Shown piece after piece: positions 8,611-17,662 of a stretch of 64,000 nucleotides of DNA. The DNA is taken from positions 89,231 to 153,230 of the forward strand of contig NZ_BBWZ01000011.1 in the NCBI RefSeq assembly GCF_001015055.1, given 5' to 3'. The position numbers were made by a program, and so were the translations under genes. The stretch is from Aneurinibacillus tyrosinisolvens. Its GTDB lineage: Bacteria; Bacillota; Bacilli; Aneurinibacillales; Aneurinibacillaceae. The notes under the pieces are model-generated. The model was not told the origin of the DNA, did not search any database, and saw only the letters and a program-made list of their open reading frames with translations. Every line of letters starts with the position of its first letter. Positions within the stretch are counted from its first letter, which is position 1.

Positions 8611-9501
8611 CTATCCCTTCTGTTTTGAATTTCCTGCGATCTCACGCGGCATGCGGACCGCGCTGTCGAGCACCGGTACCCTTTTTACGGTTTGCATGAT
8701 TCGCCCTGAATTGTTTTCCTGCGGAAGAAGAAACAAACCAAGCCGCCCGTTTTCCAAATCCCGCTTGGCCATCGGTACCAAACCGGGCTCGCCCGTATCC
8801 CGGTACACTCCGACAATGGTAGATACATCGTGCAAAATAGCCTGCCGCTGGCCTAGATTAGCGATTGTTACAAGGCTGCTTGGGCTTTTAGGAATGACAA
8901 CCAGACCAACCCCGTGCTTTTGTATTGTCTCCCGATCCGCTTGAAGCCCTATATTCATAATGTGAATGCCACCAACATACAAGTTCGGCCCGTTAAAAGT
9001 AAGTTCTCCCTCTTCAATGGTGGCAATATCGGACAATACCTTTCCGCTCATCAGCCATTTATCAATCAAAATCGTAAGGATCCCTGCTGCCACTGCCCAT
9101 ATAACAGACAGTTTTATTGCAGCAAAAGTGGACACAATGGAAGTAAGCATAACAAGATAGTTCCTGCCCTCAAATACCTGGGCAATCCCTTCGATATATG
9201 TGACGCCGCGCGGGACCAGCTCCATCGTATCCAGCTGCTGGAGCATGTTTCTCTCCATGTTGCGCACGTCGCGAAACTGCTGAGCGGCAAGAGAGAGAAA
9301 CGTTACCGCCGTCCAGTTAGACTGGAGGAGAGCAGGGATCGCAACCGAACCGAGGCTCGCTGCGATAACGCCAAGCGCAAAATGAATAATCCGGCCATGT
9401 GGATACGACGGATACTGACGGTAATCCGTTCGCATCATATACAACCGGGCAAGCGTGCCGAAAACAATGCCTATTGTCACAGCGACTGTATAGTTTGCCA
9501 T
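8611..9501 (-). CDS. YIEGIA family membrane protein
   Basis: A 296-residue protein containing the family-naming motif YIEGIA at about residues 102-107. The N-terminal part has several hydrophobic segments (residues 3-20, 41-62, about 115-150) while the C-terminal half is soluble and ends in a basic tail. Function is unknown; the family is found in endospore formers. It is followed after 10 bases by its small partner gene and preceded by yphA with 5 bases spacing, so the three are probably one transcript. Confidence 0.75.
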   Translation of the reverse strand: MANYTVAVTIGIVFGTLARLYMMRTDYRQYPSYPHGRIIHFALGVIAASLGSVAIPALLQSNWTAVTFLSLAAQQFRDVRNMERNMLQQLDTMELVPRGVTYIEGIAQVFEGRNYLVMLTSIVSTFAAIKLSVIWAVAAGILTILIDKWLMSGKVLSDIATIEEGELTFNGPNLYVGGIHIMNIGLQADRETIQKHGVGLVVIPKSPSSLVTIANLGQRQAILHDVSTIVGVYRDTGEPGLVPMAKRDLENGRLGLFLLPQENNSGRIMQTVKRVPVLDSAVRMPREIAGNSKQKG

Positions 9502-9506
9502 TGGGC

Positions 9507-10136
9507 CTATCTACTCCTTCTGGCGAACAGCTTCCGGACAGCAAAAAATCCGGCTCCGACAGCAGAAACGAACACCTGCCATGAAACAAGGGACACGAGC
9601 AGCGAAAAAACAAGAATATCTCTATAGTGCAGATCGCCAACAATGAAGTATCCGCTTCTCTCATACGTCCAGGCCTCTAAAATCACTTCCATCACACTAA
9701 CACCGATCCCGATGACAATAAACACATGAAAGAGCGTACGCGCAATCAGCAGTGAGAGCGATACGGCGAGCAGTGCGACTAAATATGTTTCCCCCCCAAT
9801 CTGTAAAACCGGATCAAGCCAGAGCATATAGCGCAAAAGAAAAAGCGTCGCCCCGGCAAGCAGCCCTCCGGCCAGTAAATGCGGACGAATTTCCTCCTGC
9901 TCTTTCATCCACAAATAGAAAAAAAACACCAGTGGAAGCGCATATGTTACCGGGTATACCTGGATATGAGGGGTAAGAGAAAGAACCCACCCGCTTCCCG
10001 CATACACTGTAAGCAAGAGGCTCACAAAGACATAAGGGCGTATACGAAGCTGGGACAAAAACGGGTTCAGCCATCCCATCCACTGTAAAATCAGTAGGAT
10101 AATAACGCAAAACAAAGATAAATAACCTGCATTCAT
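9507..10136 (-). CDS. yphA: YphA-like membrane protein
   Basis: A 209-residue, very hydrophobic protein with about six predicted membrane helices and a basic C-terminal tail (RKLFARRSR). Function is unknown. The assignment to yphA rests on size, hydrophobicity and its position between fni and der, as in Bacillus subtilis. Confidence 0.65.
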   Translation of the reverse strand: MNAGYLSLFCVIILLILQWMGWLNPFLSQLRIRPYVFVSLLLTVYAGSGWVLSLTPHIQVYPVTYALPLVFFFYLWMKEQEEIRPHLLAGGLLAGATLFLLRYMLWLDPVLQIGGETYLVALLAVSLSLLIARTLFHVFIVIGIGVSVMEVILEAWTYERSGYFIVGDLHYRDILVFSLLVSLVSWQVFVSAVGAGFFAVRKLFARRSR

Positions 10137-10195
10137 GGCGTATCGCTATACTCCTTCCATTACATTCCTAGTTACTCCCCTTATTATTGCCAAAA

Positions 10196-10234
10196 AGAAA
10201 AAATACCACCCGATCGGATATGCCGGATGGTATT
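10196..10234 (-). terminator. Terminator after fni
   Basis: AATACCA and TGGTATT arms (10202-10208 and 10228-10234) with an inner GC-rich region are followed on the minus strand by TTTTTTC. The fni stop codon region touches the stem. Confidence 0.8.
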
Positions 10235-11298
10235 TATTCCATTGTACGCATCGTTCTTCGTGCCCATAAACTGCAGTCAATGCCGCGCATCGCTGCCCAG
10301 TGGTACGTATCGCCTGTAATAACGAGGGGAACGGACTGCAGCTGTTTTACCGTTGCCGCGCCGAGAGCGGTCATAATGATTTCAAGCTGGTTATGCAGCG
10401 TTTGGACGTAGCTGACCGCCTCCACTACCTTCTCCTCAACGGCATAGCGAAGAAAAGCCCCGGCCATGCCGACTGCAGAAGCTCCGAGAGCGATACTGGC
10501 TGCCGCTTCTATGGCGGTTCGGATGCCGCCTGTCGCCATCACATCCAATGCCCCGGCATATTCGGACACTTCAAGCAGGCTTGCCGCCGTCGTAATTCCC
10601 CAGCTGTTTAACATTTCATACGGGAGCTTGCGTCTGGCGTTTTCGATTTGCGCGAAGTTGGTCCCCCCGCGCCCTCCTACATCAATAACCGACACACCGC
10701 AATCCGTTAGCCTCGCTGCCGCTTCTCTTGAGATTCCAAAGCCAACTTCCTTCACGATAACAGGGACGTCGACCTCTTTTACAATCTTCTCAATTCTTCT
10801 CGCCGCACCGCTGAAATCCCGGTCCCCTTCCGGCATAATGAGCTCTTGCATAACATTAAGATGAATCTGCAGCCCGTCCGCTTCAATCATTTCAATCGCC
10901 TGTTTTGCCATCGAAGGGGAGGCCTCAGCACCGAGATTAGCAAGTAGAATCCCCTTTGGGTTTACTTTGCGGGCAATCCTGTATGTATCGATAAGAGCGG
11001 GATCCTTAACAGCGGCCATTTGAGATCCAACAGCCATAGCAAGGCCCGTCTCTTGTGCTATCATGCCCAGTACCCGGTTTATACTGTGAGTTTCTTTCGC
11101 GCCGCCTGTCATCGCATTGACAACAATCGGCGAACTCATGGTGAGTCCGCCGACAGTTGTCTGCAATGCAATATCCTGTTTCCCTATACCAGGCAGGCAA
11201 TTATGAATAAACTTCACATCATCCAGTCCGTGTTCTCCGGATTGGCCGGCTGCTAGAGCGTGCTCTACGTGTTCGCGTTTACGTGAAATTCTTTCCAT
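10234..11298 (-). CDS. fni: Type 2 isopentenyl-diphosphate delta-isomerase
   Basis: FMN- and NAD(P)H-dependent enzyme interconverting IPP and DMAPP. The 354-residue protein begins RKREHVEHAL, as typical, and contains VNAMTGGA, NLGAEAS, VKEVGFGIS, GGRGGTNFAQIE and MATGGIRT, the phosphate/FMN-binding loops of the family. It lies just downstream of the S1-domain gene (14 bases), the same arrangement as Bacillus subtilis ypgA-ypfD. Confidence 0.95.
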   Translation of the reverse strand: MERISRKREHVEHALAAGQSGEHGLDDVKFIHNCLPGIGKQDIALQTTVGGLTMSSPIVVNAMTGGAKETHSINRVLGMIAQETGLAMAVGSQMAAVKDPALIDTYRIARKVNPKGILLANLGAEASPSMAKQAIEMIEADGLQIHLNVMQELIMPEGDRDFSGAARRIEKIVKEVDVPVIVKEVGFGISREAAARLTDCGVSVIDVGGRGGTNFAQIENARRKLPYEMLNSWGITTAASLLEVSEYAGALDVMATGGIRTAIEAAASIALGASAVGMAGAFLRYAVEEKVVEAVSYVQTLHNQLEIIMTALGAATVKQLQSVPLVITGDTYHWAAMRGIDCSLWARRTMRTME

Positions 11299-11312
11299 CG
11301 CTCTTCCTCAAG

Positions 11313-12482
11313 TTATGATTTGAATTTCTTCAATAAGTCGCCCATGCGGTCACCAATCGTTACACCCATACCGCCATCGTTATCGTTAGCCTGGTAGTTG
11401 GCAATTTCTTTTTTCGTTTCTTTCTTCTGCTTTTCTTCCTGTGCTTCCCGGATGCTCAGGCTCATGCGCTCTTCCTGAACGTTAATATCAAGAATCTTCA
11501 CATTTACTTCTTCGCCTTCTTTAAGCACCTCGTCCGGTGTAGCAATATGGCGGTTGGCAATTTGCGAGATATGAACAAGCCCTTCTACGCCCGGTGCCAC
11601 TTCTACGAATGCACCGAAGCTAACGAGGCGGCGAACCGTTCCTTTTACGACATCGCCGATTTTGAAATCAGCGGAAGCCTGCTCCCATGGTCCAGGAAGC
11701 GTTGCTTTAATGCTGAGGCTGATTCTCTCGTTATCCTTATCTACTTTAAGGATTTTTACGTTGACTTTGTCGCCTTCTTTAAGCACATCTGCCGGCTTCT
11801 CTACGTGGTTCCAGGCAATCTCCGAAATGTGGACAAGGCCATCCACTCCGCCGACGTCAACGAAGGCACCGAAGTCCGTCAGGCGCTGTACGGTTCCTTC
11901 AATAACGGAACCTACCTGCAAATCATCCAGAACATTTTGTTTTTGTTTATTTGCTTCCTCTTCCAGCACGGCGCGGTGGGAAAGGATGACTTTGTTTTTT
12001 TCCTTATCAAGCTCAATGACTTTAACGGATAGCGTTCTTCCCTTATAGTCAGAGAAATCTTCGACAAAGTGGCGTTCCACATGGGAAGCCGGAATAAAGC
12101 CGCGCACGCCAAGATCTACAACAAGCCCGCCCTTTACGCTGTCAGCGATAACAGCATCAAATACCTCGCCAGACTCAAACTTGCCCTCCAGCTCGCTCCA
12201 CGCTTTTTCCGCGTCAACGGCACGCTTGGAAACGATTAACTCATCCTTTCCTTCGTCCAGCCGGATTACTTTTACTGTAATCTCCTGGCCTTCAGAAAGC
12301 ACATCAGCGACTTTTTCAATATGCAGGCTTGATACTTCGCTAATCGGAAGAATCCCGTCATATTTATATCCTACATTGATAAGTGCTTGCTTTTCATCTA
12401 CTTTAGAGACAGTCCCTGTAAGCACCTCGTCCACCTGTACGCTCTGCGTATCATTCGTTTCGTTCTGATTTTCTTCTACCAT
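11313..12482 (-). CDS. ypfD: S1 RNA-binding domain protein (RpsA/YpfD-like)
   Basis: Ribosomal protein S1 homologue of low-GC Gram-positives; binds RNA but is not a stable 30S component in these bacteria. The 389-residue protein has four S1 repeats at about residues 17-85, 103-168, 189-257 and 274-343, with repeated FGAFVDV/FGAFVEV and VHISEI/VHISQI motifs. The C-terminal tail is charged and ends GDRMGDLLKKFKS. AAGGAGGT precedes the ATG. Confidence 0.93.
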   Translation of the reverse strand: MVEENQNETNDTQSVQVDEVLTGTVSKVDEKQALINVGYKYDGILPISEVSSLHIEKVADVLSEGQEITVKVIRLDEGKDELIVSKRAVDAEKAWSELEGKFESGEVFDAVIADSVKGGLVVDLGVRGFIPASHVERHFVEDFSDYKGRTLSVKVIELDKEKNKVILSHRAVLEEEANKQKQNVLDDLQVGSVIEGTVQRLTDFGAFVDVGGVDGLVHISEIAWNHVEKPADVLKEGDKVNVKILKVDKDNERISLSIKATLPGPWEQASADFKIGDVVKGTVRRLVSFGAFVEVAPGVEGLVHISQIANRHIATPDEVLKEGEEVNVKILDINVQEERMSLSIREAQEEKQKKETKKEIANYQANDNDGGMGVTIGDRMGDLLKKFKS

Positions 12483-12729
12483 AGACTATAACCTCCTTGA
12501 AATAAAAGCCATTCACTCAATAAATGCCCCCATCATGATGAACCAGAAACATTTACAGCCAACAGCAGGATAATTGATAATTTATATTAGCTTACCAGAG
12601 TTATGCGGAAAAATGCTAGTGTCGGACATGCTGCTTACGAAATATTCCGTGCATACCAGGCAAGCGTAATCACCAAAAAAGCCGTTACGCGGAAAATGCA
12701 TGTTACTAAATAGCGTGCAACAATTTGTT
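12483..12729. other. Intergenic region between plsC and ypfD
   Basis: About 250 bases with the ypfD ribosome binding site at the left edge. On the minus strand after plsC, a stretch at about 12633-12725 can be read as a short hydrophobic peptide (AFLVITLAWYARNIS) but has no ATG, GTG or TTG in a usable place. GCGTAA/TTACGC arms at about 12664-12692 could form a weak hairpin. I see no convincing gene. Confidence 0.4.
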
Positions 12730-13341
12730 TTATCTTATACGGATGCCGTCTTTATGTACTTGCATAAGTTTTTGAATTTCACTTTGGATAAACTCAGCTG
12801 CATATTGCATACGTTCTGAACTATCCTTACCCATTACCGCTGCGCTTAAATCGACAGGAGACCCATAAATAATCGTAATCGGCTTAAAAACCTTGTAAGG
12901 CCCTATGATGGCGACAGGAACAATACGTGCGCCTGACTTCAAGGCGATCATCGCCGCTCCCGGCAGCACCTTCCGCATTTCTCCCGGTTTCCCCCTCGTG
13001 CCTTCAGGAAAAATCCCGAGAACCTTGCCTTCTTTCAGCAGTTCCATTGATTTGCGTATGGCCTGTCTGTCACCCGCCCCCCGCTTTACGGGAAATGCTC
13101 CAAAATCTCTTACAAGGGCGGACAGAACAGGAACCTTAAAAATCTCTTCCTTGGCCATAAAATGGACCTGCCGTTCAATCCCGCCTCCAAGGAGCATCGG
13201 ATCCCAGTTGCTAATATGGTTCGCGCATAGAATAATCCCTTCCCCATCGGGGATATTCTCCCGCCCGATCACATTCCAGCGGTATACTCCTGAGAAAATA
13301 GCGCGAAATATCGCGCGAAAGAACGAATACGTTCCCCTCAT
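12730..13341 (-). CDS. plsC: 1-acyl-sn-glycerol-3-phosphate acyltransferase
   Basis: Acylates lysophosphatidic acid to phosphatidic acid at the membrane. The 203-residue protein has the catalytic NHxxxxD motif NHISNWD (about residues 41-47) and the glycerophosphate-binding FPEGTRG motif (about 115-121). Its ATG lies one base after the cmk stop, implying translational coupling. Confidence 0.93.
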   Translation of the reverse strand: MRGTYSFFRAIFRAIFSGVYRWNVIGRENIPDGEGIILCANHISNWDPMLLGGGIERQVHFMAKEEIFKVPVLSALVRDFGAFPVKRGAGDRQAIRKSMELLKEGKVLGIFPEGTRGKPGEMRKVLPGAAMIALKSGARIVPVAIIGPYKVFKPITIIYGSPVDLSAAVMGKDSSERMQYAAEFIQSEIQKLMQVHKDGIRIR

Positions 13342-13342
13342 G

Positions 13343-14014
13343 TTACGCTCTCTCCCCGGCTTTCTCTTTATACATTTCTACAATTCGCCGTACGACCTGA
13401 TCGATGTCCAGCCCTGTCGTATCAAGCAGAACGGCATCCTCCGCTTTTCGGAGCGGAGCCGCTTCCCTCTCACTGTCCTTGCGGTCCCTTTCAGCGATTT
13501 CATGCATGAGCTGCTTCAGGTCGGTTCTCACTCCGCGCTGCACTAATTCGGAATACCGGCGGTGAGCTCTCTCTTCGATGGAAGCCGTAAGAAAAATTTT
13601 CAATTCAGCTTCCGGAAGCACATGTGTTCCTATGTCTCTTCCGTCCATAACAACGTTCTGATTGCGGGCCATTTGGCGCTGCAGTTCAACCATCGTGCGG
13701 CGTACAGACGGATGCATGGCTACGGCTGACACGTGGCTGGATACTTCAGTGGAACGGATTACGTCTGTAACATCCTCATCATTTATGTAGATGTGCTGAT
13801 ATCCATTTACCAAATCCAGCTTTAAATTCATCCCCTCCAGCAGGCTGTAAAGCTGCCGTTCATTTTCTACTGAACACTTATGAACGAGCGCCGTATAAGT
13901 CAGCGCCCGGTACATGGCGCCCGTATCAATATACAAAATCCCAAGTTCTTTTGCGACGCGCTGCGCTACCGTGCTTTTACCTGCACCGGCCGGCCCGTCA
14001 ATTGCAATATTCAC
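13343..14014 (-). CDS. cmk: Cytidylate kinase
   Basis: Phosphorylates CMP and dCMP using ATP. The 223-residue protein starts MNIAIDGPAGAGKST, with the P-loop at residues 7-15, and contains the DGRDIGTHVLP nucleotide-binding motif and the lid arginines in RDRKDSERE. It precedes plsC and follows ypfB, as in related genomes. Confidence 0.96.
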   Translation of the reverse strand: MNIAIDGPAGAGKSTVAQRVAKELGILYIDTGAMYRALTYTALVHKCSVENERQLYSLLEGMNLKLDLVNGYQHIYINDEDVTDVIRSTEVSSHVSAVAMHPSVRRTMVELQRQMARNQNVVMDGRDIGTHVLPEAELKIFLTASIEERAHRRYSELVQRGVRTDLKQLMHEIAERDRKDSEREAAPLRKAEDAVLLDTTGLDIDQVVRRIVEMYKEKAGERA

Positions 14015-14109
14015 GATGATAATCCCACCCTATAAACAAAGGGCATGCTGCAAAAAACGCTTTTCCGCAACCTTGCCTCTCTTTCATTTCTAAATTTCTT
14101 TCTAAAACA

Positions 14110-14134
14110 GTAAAAAGCAGGGAATGCCTGCTTC
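14110..14134 (-). terminator. Terminator after ypfB
   Basis: AAGCAGG and CCTGCTT arms with a CATTC loop are followed on the minus strand by TTTTACTG. It lies about 100 bases downstream of the ypfB stop and separates that gene from cmk. Confidence 0.75.
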
Positions 14135-14237
14135 TATGATTGGGGTATTTGATTCAAAGGGATATAACAAACGAACAAGACGCATTCACGGAAAGCGGGC
14201 AGCGATCTATTCAATTACTTAAATAGTATCATAGGCG

Positions 14238-14429
14238 TTATTGTGATGCAACGCCTTCCAGGCGAACTGTCACCGCAAACAAATGTCGAAACGAATCGAA
14301 TGAGAGTAAGAACTGGCTCAAAAACAGCAGAATAAATCCTCCGACAATGATAGCCATCAGCATCTTTTCCACCCGCCCTGAGAATCGTGCAAATCTCTGT
14401 TCATACGCGAAATCTTCTGATTGTTCCAT
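14238..14429 (-). CDS. ypfB: YpfB-like small membrane protein (DUF5359)
   Basis: A 63-residue protein with a basic N-terminal region and one hydrophobic helix (MLMAIIVGGFILLFLSQFLL). The ATG at 14429 has AGGAGG 9 bases upstream; the ATG at 14465 would lie upstream of that site and overlap the motI stop region. Function is unknown. Placement between motI/ypfA and cmk matches ypfB. Confidence 0.7.
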   Translation of the reverse strand: MEQSEDFAYEQRFARFSGRVEKMLMAIIVGGFILLFLSQFLLSFDSFRHLFAVTVRLEGVASQ

Positions 14430-14476
14430 CCGGGCATCCCTCCTGTTTCCAGCAGTATAGCCCATTCTTTCCCGGA

Positions 14477-15157
14477 CTATTCGTACCCTACACGATTTCG
14501 CAAATAAATCTGGCGCTCCAGCGAGTAGCTGATTACTTTTTCACGTTCCCCATCCTTAATCTCAAAGAAACTGAGAGAAACAACCTGGGGATGTTTCCTC
14601 TCTGCAGGGGGGATGATGCGTACGATGTCCCCGTGAAAACACGTGTGTTCAATTCCTTTGTTCATAGGCAGAACGATCCAGCAGGTAAACCGGTCTCCTA
14701 CTTGAATATCTACGGATGCATCACACACAAAAGAAATACCCCCGCCGCCAATATCATTTGTTTTTGCGACAAAGTGAAGAGGGCGCTCCGGGTCCAGCCG
14801 CTGGAGAGAAACATCTAATTCAGCAGGAACCCGGAAATAATTGCGCCGCTGGGAACGGGTGATTTGACGGTCATTCTGTGGACGGCTAATTAGAATAAGC
14901 GGGATGTTCTCGTTCTTTCTCCCTGTAATGGCCGTTATAAAAGAATACTGTGCACCGTCTTCAGCCGTAAACCAGAAAGAAAATTCACTCCCCCTTGGGT
15001 AGAAACCCGCCTTCCCTGTATTTTGTTCTGTCGGGATTTCGATTACGATATGCTGTTCGTCCATATCAGCCACCCTGGACTTGTACATTTTTTTACTTTC
15101 CGTTTCGTCTGCGGTGCGCAGCTGCATATATACGATGGAGCCTATTTTAGGCATCAT
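14477..15157 (-). CDS. motI: Flagellar brake / c-di-GMP-binding PilZ protein (YpfA)
   Basis: YcgR-type protein that binds cyclic di-GMP and restrains the flagellar motor in Bacillus subtilis (YpfA, also called MotI or DgrA). The 226-residue protein has an N-terminal YcgR-like domain and a C-terminal PilZ domain: RSQRRNYFRVP at about residue 102 supplies the RxxxR motif and NDIGGGGISF the D/N-x-S/G-x-x-G motif, here with Gly in place of the usual Ser. Adjacent to ypeB and ypfB as in Bacillus. Confidence 0.88.
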   Translation of the reverse strand: MMPKIGSIVYMQLRTADETESKKMYKSRVADMDEQHIVIEIPTEQNTGKAGFYPRGSEFSFWFTAEDGAQYSFITAITGRKNENIPLILISRPQNDRQITRSQRRNYFRVPAELDVSLQRLDPERPLHFVAKTNDIGGGGISFVCDASVDIQVGDRFTCWIVLPMNKGIEHTCFHGDIVRIIPPAERKHPQVVSLSFFEIKDGEREKVISYSLERQIYLRNRVGYE

Positions 15158-15211
15158 GGTGCAATCCTCTCCCTGTCTTTATATCTATTTCTTCTATTAT
15201 ACTAGGATTTT

Positions 15212-16555
15212 TTATATAGCCGTAGCTTTTATTTTCTCAACCTTTATTTCTTCCCCTGTCATCGCGTCAATAAAGAGGCGGTACCGGTCTTTGCCCATCG
15301 TTCCGTAAAATTCATAAACATGCGCCTCACTCCCGCGATCATCTTCAATGATGGCACGCCTCGTCTCAAGCACCTGAAACGATTTGCTTACCCGGGTGCG
15401 CGCTTGCTGCTGGGTGAGTTTCGGCTTCGGGATGGAGCGCTGCTTATGGTTCAGCAGGTAGCCTTCACTCTGAAATCCGGTTACTTCACCGTTATCCATC
15501 GCAACCGTTACCGTAACCGAGTCGGGATATACCCGCACATCTTTCTCCCTGTATACATACGTAAACGCGGCAGATCCTTCATACTCTGAAACCGATGCCG
15601 GTTCCATTGATGAATAACCGTGTGTTTTTAGATAGGTATCGGCACGCTGTCTTGCCGCCTCCAGATTCATTTTCGCGGAACCGACATTCCGTTCATTAAG
15701 GAGCCATACAATGCCGCCGCCTCGCTTCGCTACATCGACATTTATAGGGTTTGAGCCATTTCTTTCGGTAATACGGACACTGTATGTCTCCAAATCCGTC
15801 CCTTTTCCATTCGCATTGACAACCACTTGTTTCGCCTGCTTTGTCCCAGCAAATTGGAGCGCACGTTTTCTGGCCTCTTCCTGTGTAACCGGGCTGCCCT
15901 TCAGAGACTGGGCTTTCATCTTATGCGACTGATTAAGGCTGCCGATGCCTGCTCCAAAGTCAACATCTTTGTACCCTTGCACGTCCCGGTTGATAACGGT
16001 AAGCCCATCAACAATTGTATTATCCTGCTGCTTTTCTTCGGTAGCAATCGCGGATTCGACATCCATCCACCGCAGCTGTTTCGTAATTACCGCGGATTGA
16101 ACCTTCTGCAGGCTGCCGCGAATTTCTTTGGAGTGGTTATATAAGGCTTGTAATGTCTTGCGCTCCTTTTCGGTAAGCGGCTGCTTATCGAGGTCTCTCA
16201 TCCCGCTCTGGTAGCTAAAATCCGCGACGTTGGCCAGGAACTTATTCGTTTCGTTGAACGGCATGAGAGTGAGCGGCAGCTGACTTACGTTATTTTGTGC
16301 AGAATACGCGAGACGCCACACATTCGTTAAACAGGGAGCCAGCTGCCTGCGGGAATTAACCGCGAGCGCCTTGCCCAATTCGTCGTGCAGTTTGTCCACA
16401 TGGTAGTTCAAATTATGAAAAGCTCCCTGGTATTGATTTTCCGCTTTAATGAGAATCGAGTTTTTTTCCTGATTTTCCTGGTACCCCCACATCCCGGCGC
16501 CAATGAGGCCAACCGCGAATACTGGAAATAAAATTCCCGCTATTTTACCATACAT
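15212..16555 (-). CDS. ypeB: Germination protein YpeB
   Basis: YpeB is a spore inner-membrane protein needed to stabilise the cortex-lytic enzyme SleB. This one has an N-terminal membrane helix (IAGILFPVFAVGLIGAGMWGY), a long helical domain and C-terminal PepSY-type repeats (two segments around QQARTRVSK and EEARKRALQF). The ATG at 16555 after AAAGGTGAT is favoured over 16579. Oddly, sleB, the usual operon partner upstream, is absent; the upstream genes are a zinc-ribbon gene and prsW. Confidence 0.92.
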   Translation of the reverse strand: MYGKIAGILFPVFAVGLIGAGMWGYQENQEKNSILIKAENQYQGAFHNLNYHVDKLHDELGKALAVNSRRQLAPCLTNVWRLAYSAQNNVSQLPLTLMPFNETNKFLANVADFSYQSGMRDLDKQPLTEKERKTLQALYNHSKEIRGSLQKVQSAVITKQLRWMDVESAIATEEKQQDNTIVDGLTVINRDVQGYKDVDFGAGIGSLNQSHKMKAQSLKGSPVTQEEARKRALQFAGTKQAKQVVVNANGKGTDLETYSVRITERNGSNPINVDVAKRGGGIVWLLNERNVGSAKMNLEAARQRADTYLKTHGYSSMEPASVSEYEGSAAFTYVYREKDVRVYPDSVTVTVAMDNGEVTGFQSEGYLLNHKQRSIPKPKLTQQQARTRVSKSFQVLETRRAIIEDDRGSEAHVYEFYGTMGKDRYRLFIDAMTGEEIKVEKIKATAI

Positions 16556-16628
16556 CTCTATCACCTTTCCTTTATACATACAGAAGATTTCTTATTCCAT
16601 ATTGTTAGGAAAGAAAAGGCGGTTTATG

Positions 16629-16664
16629 CAAAAAAGGCGAAAAGAGAGTTTCTCCTTTCGCCTT
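16629..16664 (-). terminator. Terminator after the zinc-ribbon gene
   Basis: AAGGCGAAA and TTTCGCCTT arms followed on the minus strand by TTTTTTG. It separates prsW and its overlapping small gene from ypeB, so ypeB probably has its own promoter in the 75 bases between. Confidence 0.85.
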
Positions 16665-16673
16665 CCGGTACGA

Positions 16674-16838
16674 TTAAACCTGCTCCGATGAGATATGGAA
16701 TTTCTCCTTATTGCTGCAAACACACTGCTTAAACCCCGTTTCGATACGCCCGTTCTTTTCCTTGTTTCCTCGCAAAATGTATCGTTCTCCGCACGACGGG
16801 CAATAAATCGTTACTTTGTACCGGTCCCTGGCACTCAC
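16674..16838 (-). CDS. Small zinc-ribbon protein overlapping prsW
   Basis: A 54-residue ORF shorter than usual cut-offs. It starts with GTG overlapping the prsW stop (GTGTGA context), with GAGGAGGTTG about 8 bases upstream inside prsW. The translation has CPSCG near residue 13 and CVCSN near residue 39, a spacing consistent with a four-cysteine zinc ribbon. Overlap, ribosome binding site and Cys pattern together make it a likely real gene, translationally coupled to prsW. I do not recognise the family. It occupies the place where sleB would stand in Bacillus subtilis. Confidence 0.7.
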   Translation of the reverse strand: MSARDRYKVTIYCPSCGERYILRGNKEKNGRIETGFKQCVCSNKEKFHISSEQV

Positions 16839-17536
16839 ACTTTTTCAACCTCCTCTTGGTCATATTTTGTACCAAAAGCGGTCCGGATAGACCTGTTTAG
16901 CGCGACCCGGCTGCGATCCAGGGCAACCGTCCATAGAAAAATCATAAACGGAATCATCAGCCATGGCCATACGTTTCCTCCGACCATTAAAATAAAATCA
17001 TACGTGCCGTGCAGCAATACAGGAATGAGCAAGCTAAGCACCAGGTAAAACCGCTGCCTGGAAAGGGGCTCAGCAAATTTCGCTTTGCCCAAATAGTATC
17101 CCATGAGGACGCCGAACAGACCATGGCTTGAGACAGGCAGGACGGCCCGATAGAATGCGGTAGATAATCCACCATGGCTTACCAGGTAGAAAAAGTTTTC
17201 AATCGTGGCAAACCCAACAGATACGGCGGCGGCATAGACAATTCCGTCATACGGTTCATCAAACTCTACGTGCTTGTATGCTGTATAATAAATAATAAAC
17301 CATTTGAAGAATTCTTCTAAAAAACCGGCAATAAAAAAGGATTGGCCTACTTTTCCCAGCGTTAGCTCTTCCTGAAACCCATACTGTATAACCATAACGG
17401 GAAATACAAGGAGAATGCCGATAATAAAGCTTTTCACAACCATATGCAGCGGCTCGGTTTCATACTTGTCTTTTAAGTAAAAATAGCTCAAAATTGCAAT
17501 ACCAGGGGCTATCGCTGCTCCCATGGTCGATAACAT
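16835..17536 (-). CDS. prsW: PrsW site-1 intramembrane protease
   Basis: PrsW cleaves the anti-sigma factor RsiW in Bacillus subtilis and so releases SigW. The 233-residue multi-helix protein matches the family from the start (AIAPGIAILSYFYLKDKYETEP) and keeps the GFLEE catalytic Glu pair (E74, E75) and the LLHGTYDFIL motif. The ATG at 17536 follows AAGGGAG by 9 bases. It is divergent from ansA. Confidence 0.92.
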   Translation of the reverse strand: MLSTMGAAIAPGIAILSYFYLKDKYETEPLHMVVKSFIIGILLVFPVMVIQYGFQEELTLGKVGQSFFIAGFLEEFFKWFIIYYTAYKHVEFDEPYDGIVYAAAVSVGFATIENFFYLVSHGGLSTAFYRAVLPVSSHGLFGVLMGYYLGKAKFAEPLSRQRFYLVLSLLIPVLLHGTYDFILMVGGNVWPWLMIPFMIFLWTVALDRSRVALNRSIRTAFGTKYDQEEVEKV

Positions 17537-17662
17537 AGCTTTCGACTCCCTTTGAATTACATAATAATTAGCGAATGAATTTATTTCTTGTCAGTTACAT
17601 TTCTTATTCTTTCATCGTACCATGGAATAGGGGTGAAGGAAATACAATTTCTGGAGGAAAAA

